In this document: piece after piece, positions 27,488-35,307 of the stretch
How the letters are laid out: each line of letters begins with the position of its first letter
Position numbering within the stretch: position 1 is the stretch's first letter
Source of the DNA: Thalassobius sp034670005
GTDB taxonomy: Bacteria; Pseudomonadota; Alphaproteobacteria; Rhodobacterales; Rhodobacteraceae
Direction of reading: 5' to 3'
DNA length: 64,000 nucleotides
Assembly: GCF_034670005.1 (NCBI RefSeq)
Contig: NZ_JAXMOH010000010.1
Location: 62,001-126,000, forward strand
Notes under the pieces: generated by a model
The model's database searches: none
Seen by the model: the letters and a program-made list of their open reading frames with translations, nothing else
Told to the model about the DNA's origin: nothing
Made by a program: the position numbers and the translations under genes

Positions 27488-27943
27488 ATGCTTGATGATC
27501 TCGATCGGCGCATCCTGCGCCATATGCAAAGCGACCCGGACCAATCGTTGCCCGATCTGGCCGACCGGATCGGATTGACCGCTTCGCGTCTGTCGCGGCG
27601 GCTCGATAAGCTGCGCGCGAACGGGATATTGCGCGGTCTGCGTGCGGTGCTCGACTGGCGCGCGCTTGGTTTCGAGGTCGAGGTTTCCCTGCGCGTCACG
27701 CTGGACAAGACCCAGACCCGCAGCTTCGACGAATTCCTCGCCGCTGCCCGCGATATCCCCGAGGTGATCGAGATTCAGACCTTCCTTGGCCGGGTTGATG
27801 TGCGGCTGTCGGTCATCGCCCGCGACATGGCCCATTATCAGCACATCTACCGGTCTCGCATTCTGACCTTGCCGCATATTTCCGACATCGAAACGCTAAT
27901 GCATGTGGCGCGGATCAAGTCCGACGAGAGCCTGCCAATATGA
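27488..27943 (+). CDS. Lrp/AsnC family transcriptional regulator (first of tandem pair)
   Basis: This 151-residue protein has an N-terminal winged helix-turn-helix (LDDLDRRILRHMQSDPDQ, SLPDLADRIGLTASRLSRRLDKL) and an RAM/AsnC ligand-binding domain (VSLRVTLDKT, IPEVIEIQTFLGRVDVRL). The family senses amino acids and acts as dimers or octamers. Its ATGA stop junction with the next gene couples translation of two related regulators. The AT-rich region upstream is shared with divergent ilvC. The specific effector is unknown. Confidence 0.9.
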   Translation: MLDDLDRRILRHMQSDPDQSLPDLADRIGLTASRLSRRLDKLRANGILRGLRAVLDWRALGFEVEVSLRVTLDKTQTRSFDEFLAAARDIPEVIEIQTFLGRVDVRLSVIARDMAHYQHIYRSRILTLPHISDIETLMHVARIKSDESLPI

Positions 27944-28398
27944 CAGAGCTGGACGAAATCGACCGCAAGATCCTGCGCGCTCTGGCCGAGGATGCAACCC
28001 AGAACGCCGGTGCCCTTGGCCGCCGTTTCGGCCTGTCGCAACCTGCCACATGGCGGCGTATCAAGCGGCTACAGGACAGTGGTGTGATCGCCGGACGCAA
28101 GCTGGATCTCGACCGTGAGAAGCTGGGCTTTGGCGTCACTGTGTTTCTGGGTGTGAAACTGGCCACCAAGGGCCGCGTCAGCCTGGAGGATTTCGAACGG
28201 GCAGTGACCGCCATCCCCGAGGTGCAGACGGTCGAGCATATCCTAGGCATGTACGATTACCGGCTGCGTGTTACCGCGCGCGACATCGCCGATTTCGAAC
28301 GCGTCCTGCGGCGCCGGATCATGACCCTGCCGGGGGTGGGGGATGTCGAGGCCAACGTGCTTCTTAGCGAGGAACGCCGCCCCGGCCCGCTGGGCTGA
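27940..28398 (+). CDS. Lrp/AsnC family transcriptional regulator (second of tandem pair)
   Basis: This 152-residue protein is a paralogue of the upstream gene. The DNA-binding domain is DEIDRKILRALAEDATQ with GRRFGLSQPATWRRIKRLQ, and the RAM domain follows (IPEVQTVEHILGMYDYRLRV). Sequence identity to its neighbour is moderate, so the pair is old rather than a recent duplication. The ATGA overlap suggests stoichiometric production and possibly a hetero-oligomer. A class V aminotransferase follows after 77 bp and is the obvious candidate target. Confidence 0.9.
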   Translation: MTELDEIDRKILRALAEDATQNAGALGRRFGLSQPATWRRIKRLQDSGVIAGRKLDLDREKLGFGVTVFLGVKLATKGRVSLEDFERAVTAIPEVQTVEHILGMYDYRLRVTARDIADFERVLRRRIMTLPGVGDVEANVLLSEERRPGPLG

Positions 28399-28475
28399 TT
28401 GCATACCGTCATAGACTTGGACAATCCCGCCAATCCGCGCTACCCAACATGAAATCGAAATTAGGAGACCTGAAA

Positions 28476-29603
28476 ATGACCGCTTTGCTCGATACCGTTG
28501 ATCCGCAGGGATTGCAGGAATTTTCCGTCGTCTTCACCGACCGGTCGCTCAATCACATGTCGGCGGTGTACCAGCAGGTGATGCGTGACATTTCCGAGAT
28601 GCTAAAAGAAGTGTATAACGCGCAAGGCGTGGCATTGGTCCCCGGTGGCGGCACTTATGGCATGGAATCTGTTGCGCGCCAGTTCGGCCATGACGCCCAT
28701 GCAATGATCGTGCGCAACGGCTGGTTCTCCTACCGCTGGAGCCAGATTTTCGAAGCGGGTGGCTTCGCCTCCAAAACCACCGTGTTCAAAGCGCGCCAGA
28801 CAGGCAACGGGCCGCAGGCGCCTTTCGCGCCCGCCCCGGTCGAGGAAGTGGTGGCGATGATCCTAGAAGCGAAACCCGACGTGGTCTTCGCGCCGCATGT
28901 GGAAACCTCCGCCGGGCTGATCCTGCCCGAGGATTACATTACGGCACTGGCCAGTGCGGCGCATGAGGTCGGCGCGCTGATGGTGCTTGATTGCATCGCG
29001 TCGGGCTGCGTCTGGGTCGATATGGAAAAGACCGGCGTCGACGTGTTGATCTCGGCTCCGCAAAAGGGCTGGTCGGCCTCGCCTTCGGCGGGTCTGGTGA
29101 TGATGTCCGACCGGGCGATGCAACGGCTGGACAACACCGAATCCGACAGTTTCGCGCTCGATCTGAAGAAATGGCGCGCGATCATGAAAGCCTATGAAGA
29201 TGGCGGTCATGCCTATCACGCCACCATGCCCACCGACGCGCTGCGCGCCTTCCGCGACACGATGCAGGAAACCCGGGACTACGGTTTCGACAAGCTGAAG
29301 GAGGCGCAATGGGCGCTCGGCGATGGTGTGCGTGCAATGCTGGCTGAAAAAGGCGTCACTTCGGTCGCCGCCGAAGGTTTTGGCGCGCCCGGCGTGGTGG
29401 TCAGCTATACCGACGATCCCGACATCCAGAATGGCAAGAAATTTGCCGCCGAAGGCATGCAGATCGCTGCGGGCGTTCCGCTGGCCTGCGACGAACCCGA
29501 AGGTTTCATGACGTTCCGCCTCGGTCTTTTCGGCCTCGATAAGCTATACGATACCGGTGCCACGCTGGCCCGGCTGAAAGCCGTGCTCGACAAGGTGCTC
29601 TGA
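28476..29603 (+). CDS. Class V aminotransferase
   Basis: This 375-residue PLP enzyme belongs to the serine-glyoxylate / alanine-glyoxylate / 2-aminoethylphosphonate aminotransferase group. The cofactor region has GGGTYGMESVARQFG, FAPHVETSAG, LDCIASGCVWVDME and the Schiff-base lysine in SAPQKGWSASPSAG. The ATG follows AGGAG (28463-28467) by eight bases; a further upstream ATG lacks a ribosome site. It sits downstream of the Lrp pair on the same strand. The substrate cannot be deduced; a branched-chain or glyoxylate-linked amino donor would fit the setting. Confidence 0.85.
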   Translation: MTALLDTVDPQGLQEFSVVFTDRSLNHMSAVYQQVMRDISEMLKEVYNAQGVALVPGGGTYGMESVARQFGHDAHAMIVRNGWFSYRWSQIFEAGGFASKTTVFKARQTGNGPQAPFAPAPVEEVVAMILEAKPDVVFAPHVETSAGLILPEDYITALASAAHEVGALMVLDCIASGCVWVDMEKTGVDVLISAPQKGWSASPSAGLVMMSDRAMQRLDNTESDSFALDLKKWRAIMKAYEDGGHAYHATMPTDALRAFRDTMQETRDYGFDKLKEAQWALGDGVRAMLAEKGVTSVAAEGFGAPGVVVSYTDDPDIQNGKKFAAEGMQIAAGVPLACDEPEGFMTFRLGLFGLDKLYDTGATLARLKAVLDKVL

Positions 29604-29613
29604 CTTTCAGCCC

Positions 29614-29680
29614 TTCTTCTGTTGGTAAATATTCCGGGGGTGAGTGCGCCCCCGGGGCGCAGAGGGGGCAGCGCCCTTTG
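29614..29680 (+). repeat. Post-gene motif related to the 20.6-kb and 62.1-kb repeats
   Basis: After the aminotransferase stop, CTTCTTCTGTTGGTAAATA and TTCCGGGGG resemble the reverse complement of the tail of the repeat at 20581-20695 (TTCTTCTTGGCATAAATACT). It then diverges into a G-rich block containing GAGGGGGCAGCGCCC. The similarity covers about 30 bases only. Confidence 0.5.
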
Positions 29681-30051
29681 TCCGGCCGTTAATTGCCAAT
29701 TCGTTTTCGCCGGCTCAGCTTTTTCCTTGTGACCTTTGTTGCGGTATGCGTCGACGGCAGCTGTGCGCAGGAAACGAAGTTTGCAAAGGCGAGGTCACCG
29801 CGCGGGGCTGAATGGTGCTTCACGGCCCAGACCGGACCTTGGGTAAACAGTCAAGCGCTGCAGCGCAGCGTCATCAGACCTGACATTCGCCTCCCGGCTA
29901 CGTTCGTTTTGTTGACTGCGTTCATAGCGGCATCGGTGCTTTAGGGATCAATGTGTCGAAGTCTGTAGTATCGCCCTCGATGCGCTTTATTATAGCCGAC
30001 CAAACGCTTTGCTGCCCGCTTTAGTTTGCTCTCTGCCTTCGGCTTCTACAT

Positions 30052-30240
30052 CTATCTCACCGGTATGGACTGCCGCAGATCCTGCATGACGGCGAGAACA
30101 TTTCCGCCATTGCCTGCCGCAATGGTGTGGCACCCGATCTGCTGTATTGTTGGGGCAAACTGATACTCGAAGGGCCAATATCTCCAGCCGTGGTCTATTG
30201 GCTGGGAAAAGAAGAAACGCAAACTGATCGGCAGGAGTAA
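30052..30240 (+). pseudogene. Degenerate transposase fragment (IS3-type OrfA helix-turn-helix)
   Basis: In one plus-strand frame, codons 30079-30240 read ILHDGENISAIACRNGVAPD and then LLYCWGKLILEG. This matches the helix-turn-helix pattern of IS3-family OrfA proteins (ENIAxLCRREGI...YYxWxKEFLE). No start, no N-terminus and no OrfB are present, and the stop follows after an unrelated stretch. It is a relic. Confidence 0.55.
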
Positions 30241-30544
30241 AAAGTAGCCTAATTTCCGACACATCCTGCCCAATGGATAGGCGGCAGTTCGCTCAATGAG
30301 CCTTCTTCGGCAGCCTGCTAAAACTTCCTGGTGTCAACGCCGTTTCTACAACTGCGGAAAACTAACCGCAATCAGTCATGCAATCCGGCGTCTGCGCCTC
30401 GGGTTAGGAAACCGAAGGCAGAAAATGACGATGAGACCGACAGAAGATCAAGGTGTGCGCCGCGTTCGTCTTCAAGTTCAACGCGAATTATATGTCGCGG
30501 AAATCAACTTTCAGGCGCCAACTCGAAGAAGGGACTAAACATCC

Positions 30545-32221
30545 ATGTTTCTCAAGAACGTTTCCATAAGCCGAAAACTGACCCTCGGCTTCTTAGCTAT
30601 GGTTCTCATCTCGGCGGCCATGTCCGTAGTCTCCTGGAGGAGCCTCAACGAGATTGAACATCAGGTTAAGTGGAATACCCACACTTATATCGTGCTAGCA
30701 AAGTCGACTGACATGCTGGGGGCGGTGGTCAATCAGGAAACAGGCTTGCGTGGCTATCTTATAGCAGGAGAAGAAGCATTCCTGGAACCGTACATCGCCG
30801 GGCAAGCGGATTTCCAGACTCACCTTGCCGCGCTCAAGGATCTCACCTCCGACAATCCGGCCCAGCAGGAACGGCTCGACCGGATCGCAGAGGCGGAGCA
30901 GACCTGGCGGACTACCGTCACTGAACGTGCAATCTCTTTGATGCAATCTCCCGACACGCAAGACGCGGCTCGCGAGATTGAGGCCTCCGGCGCAGGCAAA
31001 TCGCTGATGGATTCGATTCGCGCAATCCAGGCCGATTTCTCTGCCGAAGAACAAGCGCTTCTAACCGTGCGCTCGGCGGCCATGTCAGATGCCTCGGCTT
31101 TCTCGCGGACCGTGATCGTTGTCGGAACATTGATCATGGTCACTTTCGCGGCTCTGATCGGTGTTTTGCTGACCCGAAACATCGGCAACGGGCTGAGCCG
31201 CGCGGCGTCGGTGGTTCGCGAAGTGGCACACGGCAATCTTGAGGTCGACACCAAGTCCGACAGCCGCGACGAGATCGGAGCCCTGCTGAACGATGTCTCC
31301 GGCATGGTCGAACGGCTGAAATCCGTGGTCGGCGACGTGAGTTCGGCGGCGCGCAGCGTGGCGTCGGGCAGCGAACAGATGGCGGCCAGCTCTGAACAGC
31401 TCAGCCAGGGCGCGTCCGAACAGGCGGCGTCGTCCGAGGAAACTTCGGCTTCGGTCGAGGAAATGGCGGCCACTATCAACCAGACCGCCGAAAACACCAA
31501 CCGTACCGAAACCATTGCCCGAAAAGCGGCGCAAGACGCGGAAACCAGCGGCAAGGCCGTCGGCGAGGCGGTCAGCGCGATGGAAACGATTGCCGACAAG
31601 ATCATGGTAATCCAGGAAATCGCGCGTCAGACCGACCTTCTGGCGCTGAACGCGGCTGTCGAAGCGGCGCGGGCCGGCGATCACGGGCGCGGGTTCGCGG
31701 TGGTGGCGTCCGAAGTGCGCAAGCTGGCAGAGCGTTCACAGGAGGCCGCAACGGAAATCTCCGGGCTTTCGGGCGAAACGGTCCGGGCTGCACAGGCAGC
31801 AGGTGATCTGCTCTCGAACCTCGTTCCCGACATTCAGAAGACGGCAGAACTCGTCAGTGGCATCTCGTCTGCCAATGGCGAACTGAACGCCGGTGCGGGC
31901 CAGATCAGCGTTGCTATCCAGCAGCTTGATACGGTTACACAGCAGAACAGTTCGGCCGCCGATGAAATGTCCATGGCTGCAGTTGGCCTGTCGTCAGAGG
32001 CCGAGCGGCTGCAAAAAAGCGTCAGCTTTTTCAAGCTCGATGCCGCAACCGAACAGCGTGGGTCAATTGTGATGCCGCAATCTGCGATTTCGGAAGAGAT
32101 CGTTGCTGGCACTGGGGGGAAGGGGACCACAACTTCCGGCAGCCAGCAGGATAGCGGTTTTACCCTCGACGTTTCTAACGACGACGGCGAACCTGATTTC
32201 ATCCGCGTCGCAAATGGATGA
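30545..32221 (+). CDS. Methyl-accepting chemotaxis protein with CHASE3 sensor
   Basis: This 558-residue transmembrane chemoreceptor has a first membrane helix near residues 12-32. A periplasmic CHASE3 domain (about 38-180) contains VVNQETGLRGYLIAGEEAFL. A second membrane helix lies near 186-210, followed by HAMP (about 212-265) and a long coiled-coil signalling domain. The kinase-contact tip has VIQEIARQTDLLALNAAVEA and ARAGDHGRGFAVVASEVRKL. No C-terminal CheR-binding pentapeptide is seen. The ligand is unknown. There are no che genes nearby, so it acts with a chemosensory system encoded elsewhere. The gene follows the gene-poor interval and may have arrived with it. Confidence 0.93.
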   Translation: MFLKNVSISRKLTLGFLAMVLISAAMSVVSWRSLNEIEHQVKWNTHTYIVLAKSTDMLGAVVNQETGLRGYLIAGEEAFLEPYIAGQADFQTHLAALKDLTSDNPAQQERLDRIAEAEQTWRTTVTERAISLMQSPDTQDAAREIEASGAGKSLMDSIRAIQADFSAEEQALLTVRSAAMSDASAFSRTVIVVGTLIMVTFAALIGVLLTRNIGNGLSRAASVVREVAHGNLEVDTKSDSRDEIGALLNDVSGMVERLKSVVGDVSSAARSVASGSEQMAASSEQLSQGASEQAASSEETSASVEEMAATINQTAENTNRTETIARKAAQDAETSGKAVGEAVSAMETIADKIMVIQEIARQTDLLALNAAVEAARAGDHGRGFAVVASEVRKLAERSQEAATEISGLSGETVRAAQAAGDLLSNLVPDIQKTAELVSGISSANGELNAGAGQISVAIQQLDTVTQQNSSAADEMSMAAVGLSSEAERLQKSVSFFKLDAATEQRGSIVMPQSAISEEIVAGTGGKGTTTSGSQQDSGFTLDVSNDDGEPDFIRVANG

Positions 32222-32252
32222 TCGGATAAGGAACCCGGGATAGTCCAACGGG

Positions 32253-32279
32253 CGGCCGGGCAACCGGCCGTCCTTTTTT
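32253..32279 (+). terminator. Terminator of the chemoreceptor gene
   Basis: A perfect CGGCCGG (32253-32259) / CCGGCCG (32264-32270) stem with a GCAA tetraloop is followed by TCC and six Ts. It lies about 30 bp past the stop. Confidence 0.9.
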
Positions 32280-32322
32280 GAACTGGGCGGCGGCGTAGAC
32301 CACCCGATGCCGTGCGGCTAGG

Positions 32323-33525
32323 TTAGCCTCGTGCGCCCAATCCCATCTGCATCATCGTTTTACGAACTGGGGCAAGCGAATAGATCGCGTTTAACCCGAC
32401 TGCCCGCAGATCACGCAAGGGACGAGATTGGAGCATCGAAGCACGGTTCAGCAGGTCGATCCCCGCTACTCGTGCGCGCACTTCCGCGTGCCGTCGGCGA
32501 TTGTAGGTGTCCAGCATCCGGGCGTCGCCCAACCGTTCCGGCGCAGCTTCGGCCAGTTCCAGCAGCACCCTCATGTCGCCCAGTGACATGTTCAGTCCCT
32601 GCGCACCGATCGGGGGCACCACATGGGCGGCCTCGGCGACAAGGGCCACGCGTTCGCCCTGCATCCGGTCGGCAACCTGACTGATGATCGGCCAGACGCT
32701 GCGGCGCGAGGCCAGTTTCAGCGGCCCGAACAGTGAACAGGATCGTTCGGTCATCGCGGCTTCGAAATCGTCTTCCGCCAGACTCGCCAGTCGCATTGCT
32801 TCTGGCCCGCGTTCCATCCAGACCACGGCCGAGGACGGCATGCCCTGATAGTCCGGCAGCGGCACCAGCGTGAACGGTCCGCCAGACCGGTGGATCTCGG
32901 TCGATACATTCTCATGCGGGATCGGATGGGTGACGGCAAAGGCCAGCGCTTTCTGGCCGTAGCGGGTGGTTTTCACCTTGATGCCCATCGCGTTGCGCAC
33001 CGGTGAATTGCGGCCATCGGCAGCGATCACCAGACGGCAGGTAACAGAACTGCCATCGCTCAGCCCGACCCGCGCCATCGCGTCGCGGGTGAACACCGAT
33101 TTGGTTCCGGTGCCAGGGCGAAATTCGACATTGGGCAGATCGTTCAGCCGCGCCATGAATTCGCGCCGCAAAAGCCAGTTGGACAGGTTCCAGCCAAAAG
33201 GCAGATCGGAAAGATCTGTGGCGTTGAAATCCTTCACCACCCGAGGTTCCGGCTGGGCACCTCCGGCATCGACAATGCGCATGATCTGCAACGGCGCGGC
33301 ATCCGCTTGGACCCGTTGCCACAGACCGGCCTTTTCCAGCAGGGCCTGTGCGGGTTGAAGGAACGCGGTGGTGCGCAGGTCCGACCCTTCGGCATCCCGA
33401 TCAGTCACCGGCGGGGTCGGGTCGACACAAAGCACGCTGAACCCGGCCGCGCCGAACACGGCCGCAGCGGTCAATCCGGCGACGCCGCCGCCGGACACCA
33501 GAATATCGACATCGTAATTTTGCAT
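32323..33525 (-). CDS. UbiH/UbiF-type FAD-dependent hydroxylase (ubiquinone synthesis)
   Basis: This 400-residue flavin monooxygenase probably hydroxylates the ubiquinone ring. The N-terminal Rossmann motif is VDILVSGGGVAGLTAAAVFG. The DG motif reads RLVIAADGRNSPVRNAMG. The second FAD loop reads ALVAEAAHVVPPIGAQGLNM, where most members have GDAAH; the Ala-Glu replacement recurs, as I remember, in some Rhodobacteraceae homologues. UbiH, UbiF, UbiI and UbiL cannot be separated by eye. It is convergent with the chemoreceptor. Confidence 0.85.
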   Translation of the reverse strand: MQNYDVDILVSGGGVAGLTAAAVFGAAGFSVLCVDPTPPVTDRDAEGSDLRTTAFLQPAQALLEKAGLWQRVQADAAPLQIMRIVDAGGAQPEPRVVKDFNATDLSDLPFGWNLSNWLLRREFMARLNDLPNVEFRPGTGTKSVFTRDAMARVGLSDGSSVTCRLVIAADGRNSPVRNAMGIKVKTTRYGQKALAFAVTHPIPHENVSTEIHRSGGPFTLVPLPDYQGMPSSAVVWMERGPEAMRLASLAEDDFEAAMTERSCSLFGPLKLASRRSVWPIISQVADRMQGERVALVAEAAHVVPPIGAQGLNMSLGDMRVLLELAEAAPERLGDARMLDTYNRRRHAEVRARVAGIDLLNRASMLQSRPLRDLRAVGLNAIYSLAPVRKTMMQMGLGARG

Positions 33526-33586
33526 CGGACTGCCTCCTGAAGCGGCAGGTTAGACCTATCGGCGGGACAGTCCAAGGGCCATCCTG

Positions 33587-33808
33587 TCACCCTCGGGTAA
33601 TGGCGATCAGCACGATCCAGATCAGCGGCACCGAGGCCAGCGCGGGAATGTACAGGCCCGGAATACCGAACAGGAAAATGGACAGACCCCAGACCAGCAA
33701 CAGCAGCGCGACGGCAAGCAGGATCACAGCGTCGCGCGAATTCTTCTTGGGGGCTGCGTCGGATTTGGGGGTGGTGTGGGAAGAATGGGAGGCGTCAGCG
33801 AATGTCAT
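33587..33808 (-). CDS. Small two-helix membrane protein, hypothetical
   Basis: I do not recognise a family. The 73-residue product has a polar, Ser/Lys-rich N-terminus (about 28 residues) and then two adjacent membrane segments (AVILLAVALLLLVWGLSIFLF and IPALASVPLIWIVLIAITRG) joined by a GIPGLY turn. The start at MTFADAS is preferred; a longer frame (from 33850) adds 14 residues without a better ribosome site. It may be cotranscribed with the ubiquinone hydroxylase, which begins about 60 bp downstream on the same strand. Confidence 0.65.
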   Translation of the reverse strand: MTFADASHSSHTTPKSDAAPKKNSRDAVILLAVALLLLVWGLSIFLFGIPGLYIPALASVPLIWIVLIAITRG

Positions 33809-33916
33809 TTTCGGTTCCGGTTCAGTTAGAGGTGACCGTTGACATAACATTCATTCGGCCCGCGTGAAGGCGCGGAATCGCCGCAGTGCGGCATCCTGCC
33901 CCTCTGGACTTTTGGT

Positions 33917-34561
33917 CTATTTGATACGTGCCAGAAACGCAGTCAGATCGTCGGTGTGATGATGGATGTGATCTGCGGCATGGGGTTCGGGGGCAACGTG
34001 TACCGTACGCATTCCCATCGCGTGCGGCGCCGCCAGGTTGCGCGGGTCGTCTTCGAACATCGCGGCGCGGTCCGGTGTGATTCCATCCCGCGCGAAAATC
34101 ATCTGAAACGCCTCGATTTCCGGTTTCGGGCGGTATCCGGCATGTTCGACACCATAGACCGCATCGAACAGTCCGGACAGGCCGCGCGCCGCCAGAACCC
34201 GTTCGGCATAAGGTGCCGACCCATTGGTATAGACGATCTTGCGCCCCGGCAGGTCTTTGATATGGGCGGCTAGCTGGGTATCTGGTTCCAGATGGTCGAG
34301 CGATATTTCATGCACATCGATCAGGTAAGGATCGGGATCAAGATCGTGTTCGCGCATCAACCCGGCCAAAGTGGTGCCGTAGGTGGTCCAGTAGTGATGC
34401 CGCAGCTGATCGGCGCGTTCGCGGCTGACGCCGAGTTGATCCATCACGTAGCGGATCATCTTCCGCTCGATCTGATCGAACAGGCGGGCCTGGGGCGGAT
34501 ATAGCGTGTTGTCTAGGTCAAAGACCCATTGATCGACATGGGCGAAATTCGTTTTGGGCAT
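33917..34561 (-). CDS. HAD-superfamily pyrimidine 5'-nucleotidase-like protein
   Basis: This is a 214-residue HAD hydrolase of the Sdt1/PYRN group, which dephosphorylates pyrimidine nucleotides. Motif I is VFDLDNTLYPP (nucleophile Asp). The helical cap includes HHYWTTYGTTLAGLM. Motif II is IVYTNGSAPYAERVL, motif III a lysine in YRPKPEIEAF, and motif IV AAMFEDDPRNL. It has the normal length. It is divergent from the GntR gene, with about 120 bp between the two starts. The substrate is inferred from family only. Confidence 0.88.
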   Translation of the reverse strand: MPKTNFAHVDQWVFDLDNTLYPPQARLFDQIERKMIRYVMDQLGVSRERADQLRHHYWTTYGTTLAGLMREHDLDPDPYLIDVHEISLDHLEPDTQLAAHIKDLPGRKIVYTNGSAPYAERVLAARGLSGLFDAVYGVEHAGYRPKPEIEAFQMIFARDGITPDRAAMFEDDPRNLAAPHAMGMRTVHVAPEPHAADHIHHHTDDLTAFLARIK

Positions 34562-34680
34562 GGCGCAAACTAGGCCCGCGCGACGAATGGTGCAATATGT
34601 CAGGGTTGATTACCAACAAGGCCTGCGCATAATCTGCGCGGATTATTGCCCGAACGGGCAGGATGGAAGGAGACCGCCCG

Positions 34681-35307
34681 GTGCAAAAGGATGCCTATAC
34701 GCTGATCCTCGAGGCTATTGACACAGGGCTTTACCGTCCTGGGGACCGTCTGGTGGAAAGCGAACTGGCCGACCGCTTCGGGGTGTCTCGCACCCCGATT
34801 CGTGAAGCCCTGCAGCGGTTGGAAACCCAATCCTTGCTGGCGCGGGATGGCCGCAGCCTGATCGTAGCGTCCCTTGATCATAATCAGTTGAGCGAACTGT
34901 ACGTGGTGCGGTCGGAGCTGGAAGGTCTGGCCGCGCGTCTGGCGGCGCGGCACGCGACGCAGGAAGAGGTGGATGTTCTGAAAGAAATGGTCTCAGAAGA
35001 CCGGGCCTTGGTGAACGATCCGGTAGCTTTGTCGCGCGCCAATCGGCGGTTCCACAAACAGATCCATTTAGCGTCGCATAACCGCTATCTGGTGCAGCAG
35101 CTTGATCTGGTGCACCGCACCATGGCGTTGATGGCGACGACATCGCTGGCCGCCGAAGGCCGTGGCGAAGGCGCGCTGGCCGAACATACTGCTATCGTCG
35201 ATGCGATCGAAAAACGCGACGAAGACCGTGCCTATTCAGCGCTCAAGGCTCATATATCAAAGGCGTTCACCACCCGTCTTAAGCAGGATTCTCTTTCCAA
35301 TATCTGA
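34681..35307 (+). CDS. GntR-family (FadR subfamily) transcriptional regulator
   Basis: This regulator has 208 residues from the chosen GTG start. The winged helix-turn-helix (YRPGDRLVESELADRFG, VSRTPIREALQRLE) is followed by an FCD ligand domain with metal-ligand-like histidines (RRFHKQIHLASHNRYL, LAEHTAIVDAIEKRD). FCD domains bind small organic acids, often with a metal. GTG at 34681 is favoured because AAGGAG lies eight bases before it; an ATG six codons upstream contains that ribosome site. Its last 51 bases overlap the convergent glycosyltransferase gene. The targets are not evident. Confidence 0.88.
   Translation: MQKDAYTLILEAIDTGLYRPGDRLVESELADRFGVSRTPIREALQRLETQSLLARDGRSLIVASLDHNQLSELYVVRSELEGLAARLAARHATQEEVDVLKEMVSEDRALVNDPVALSRANRRFHKQIHLASHNRYLVQQLDLVHRTMALMATTSLAAEGRGEGALAEHTAIVDAIEKRDEDRAYSALKAHISKAFTTRLKQDSLSNI

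Larger units (their letters stand above)
29604..30544. other. Gene-poor interval with a repeat tail and an IS remnant
   Basis: These 941 bases between the aminotransferase and the chemoreceptor contain no convincing intact gene. A repeat-like sequence lies at 29614-29680, and a transposase remnant at about 30052-30240. A short TTG-started frame at 29693-29944 has a hydrophobic start but no ribosome site and codon use unlike the neighbours. The interval is visibly richer in A and T than its flanks, which suggests an old insertion in decay. Confidence 0.6.

Noticed and set aside
29693..29944. A TTG-started frame of 83 residues with a hydrophobic N-terminus
   Set aside because: No ribosome site, no family resemblance, and it lies in a degenerate region. 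It is more likely chance than a gene.
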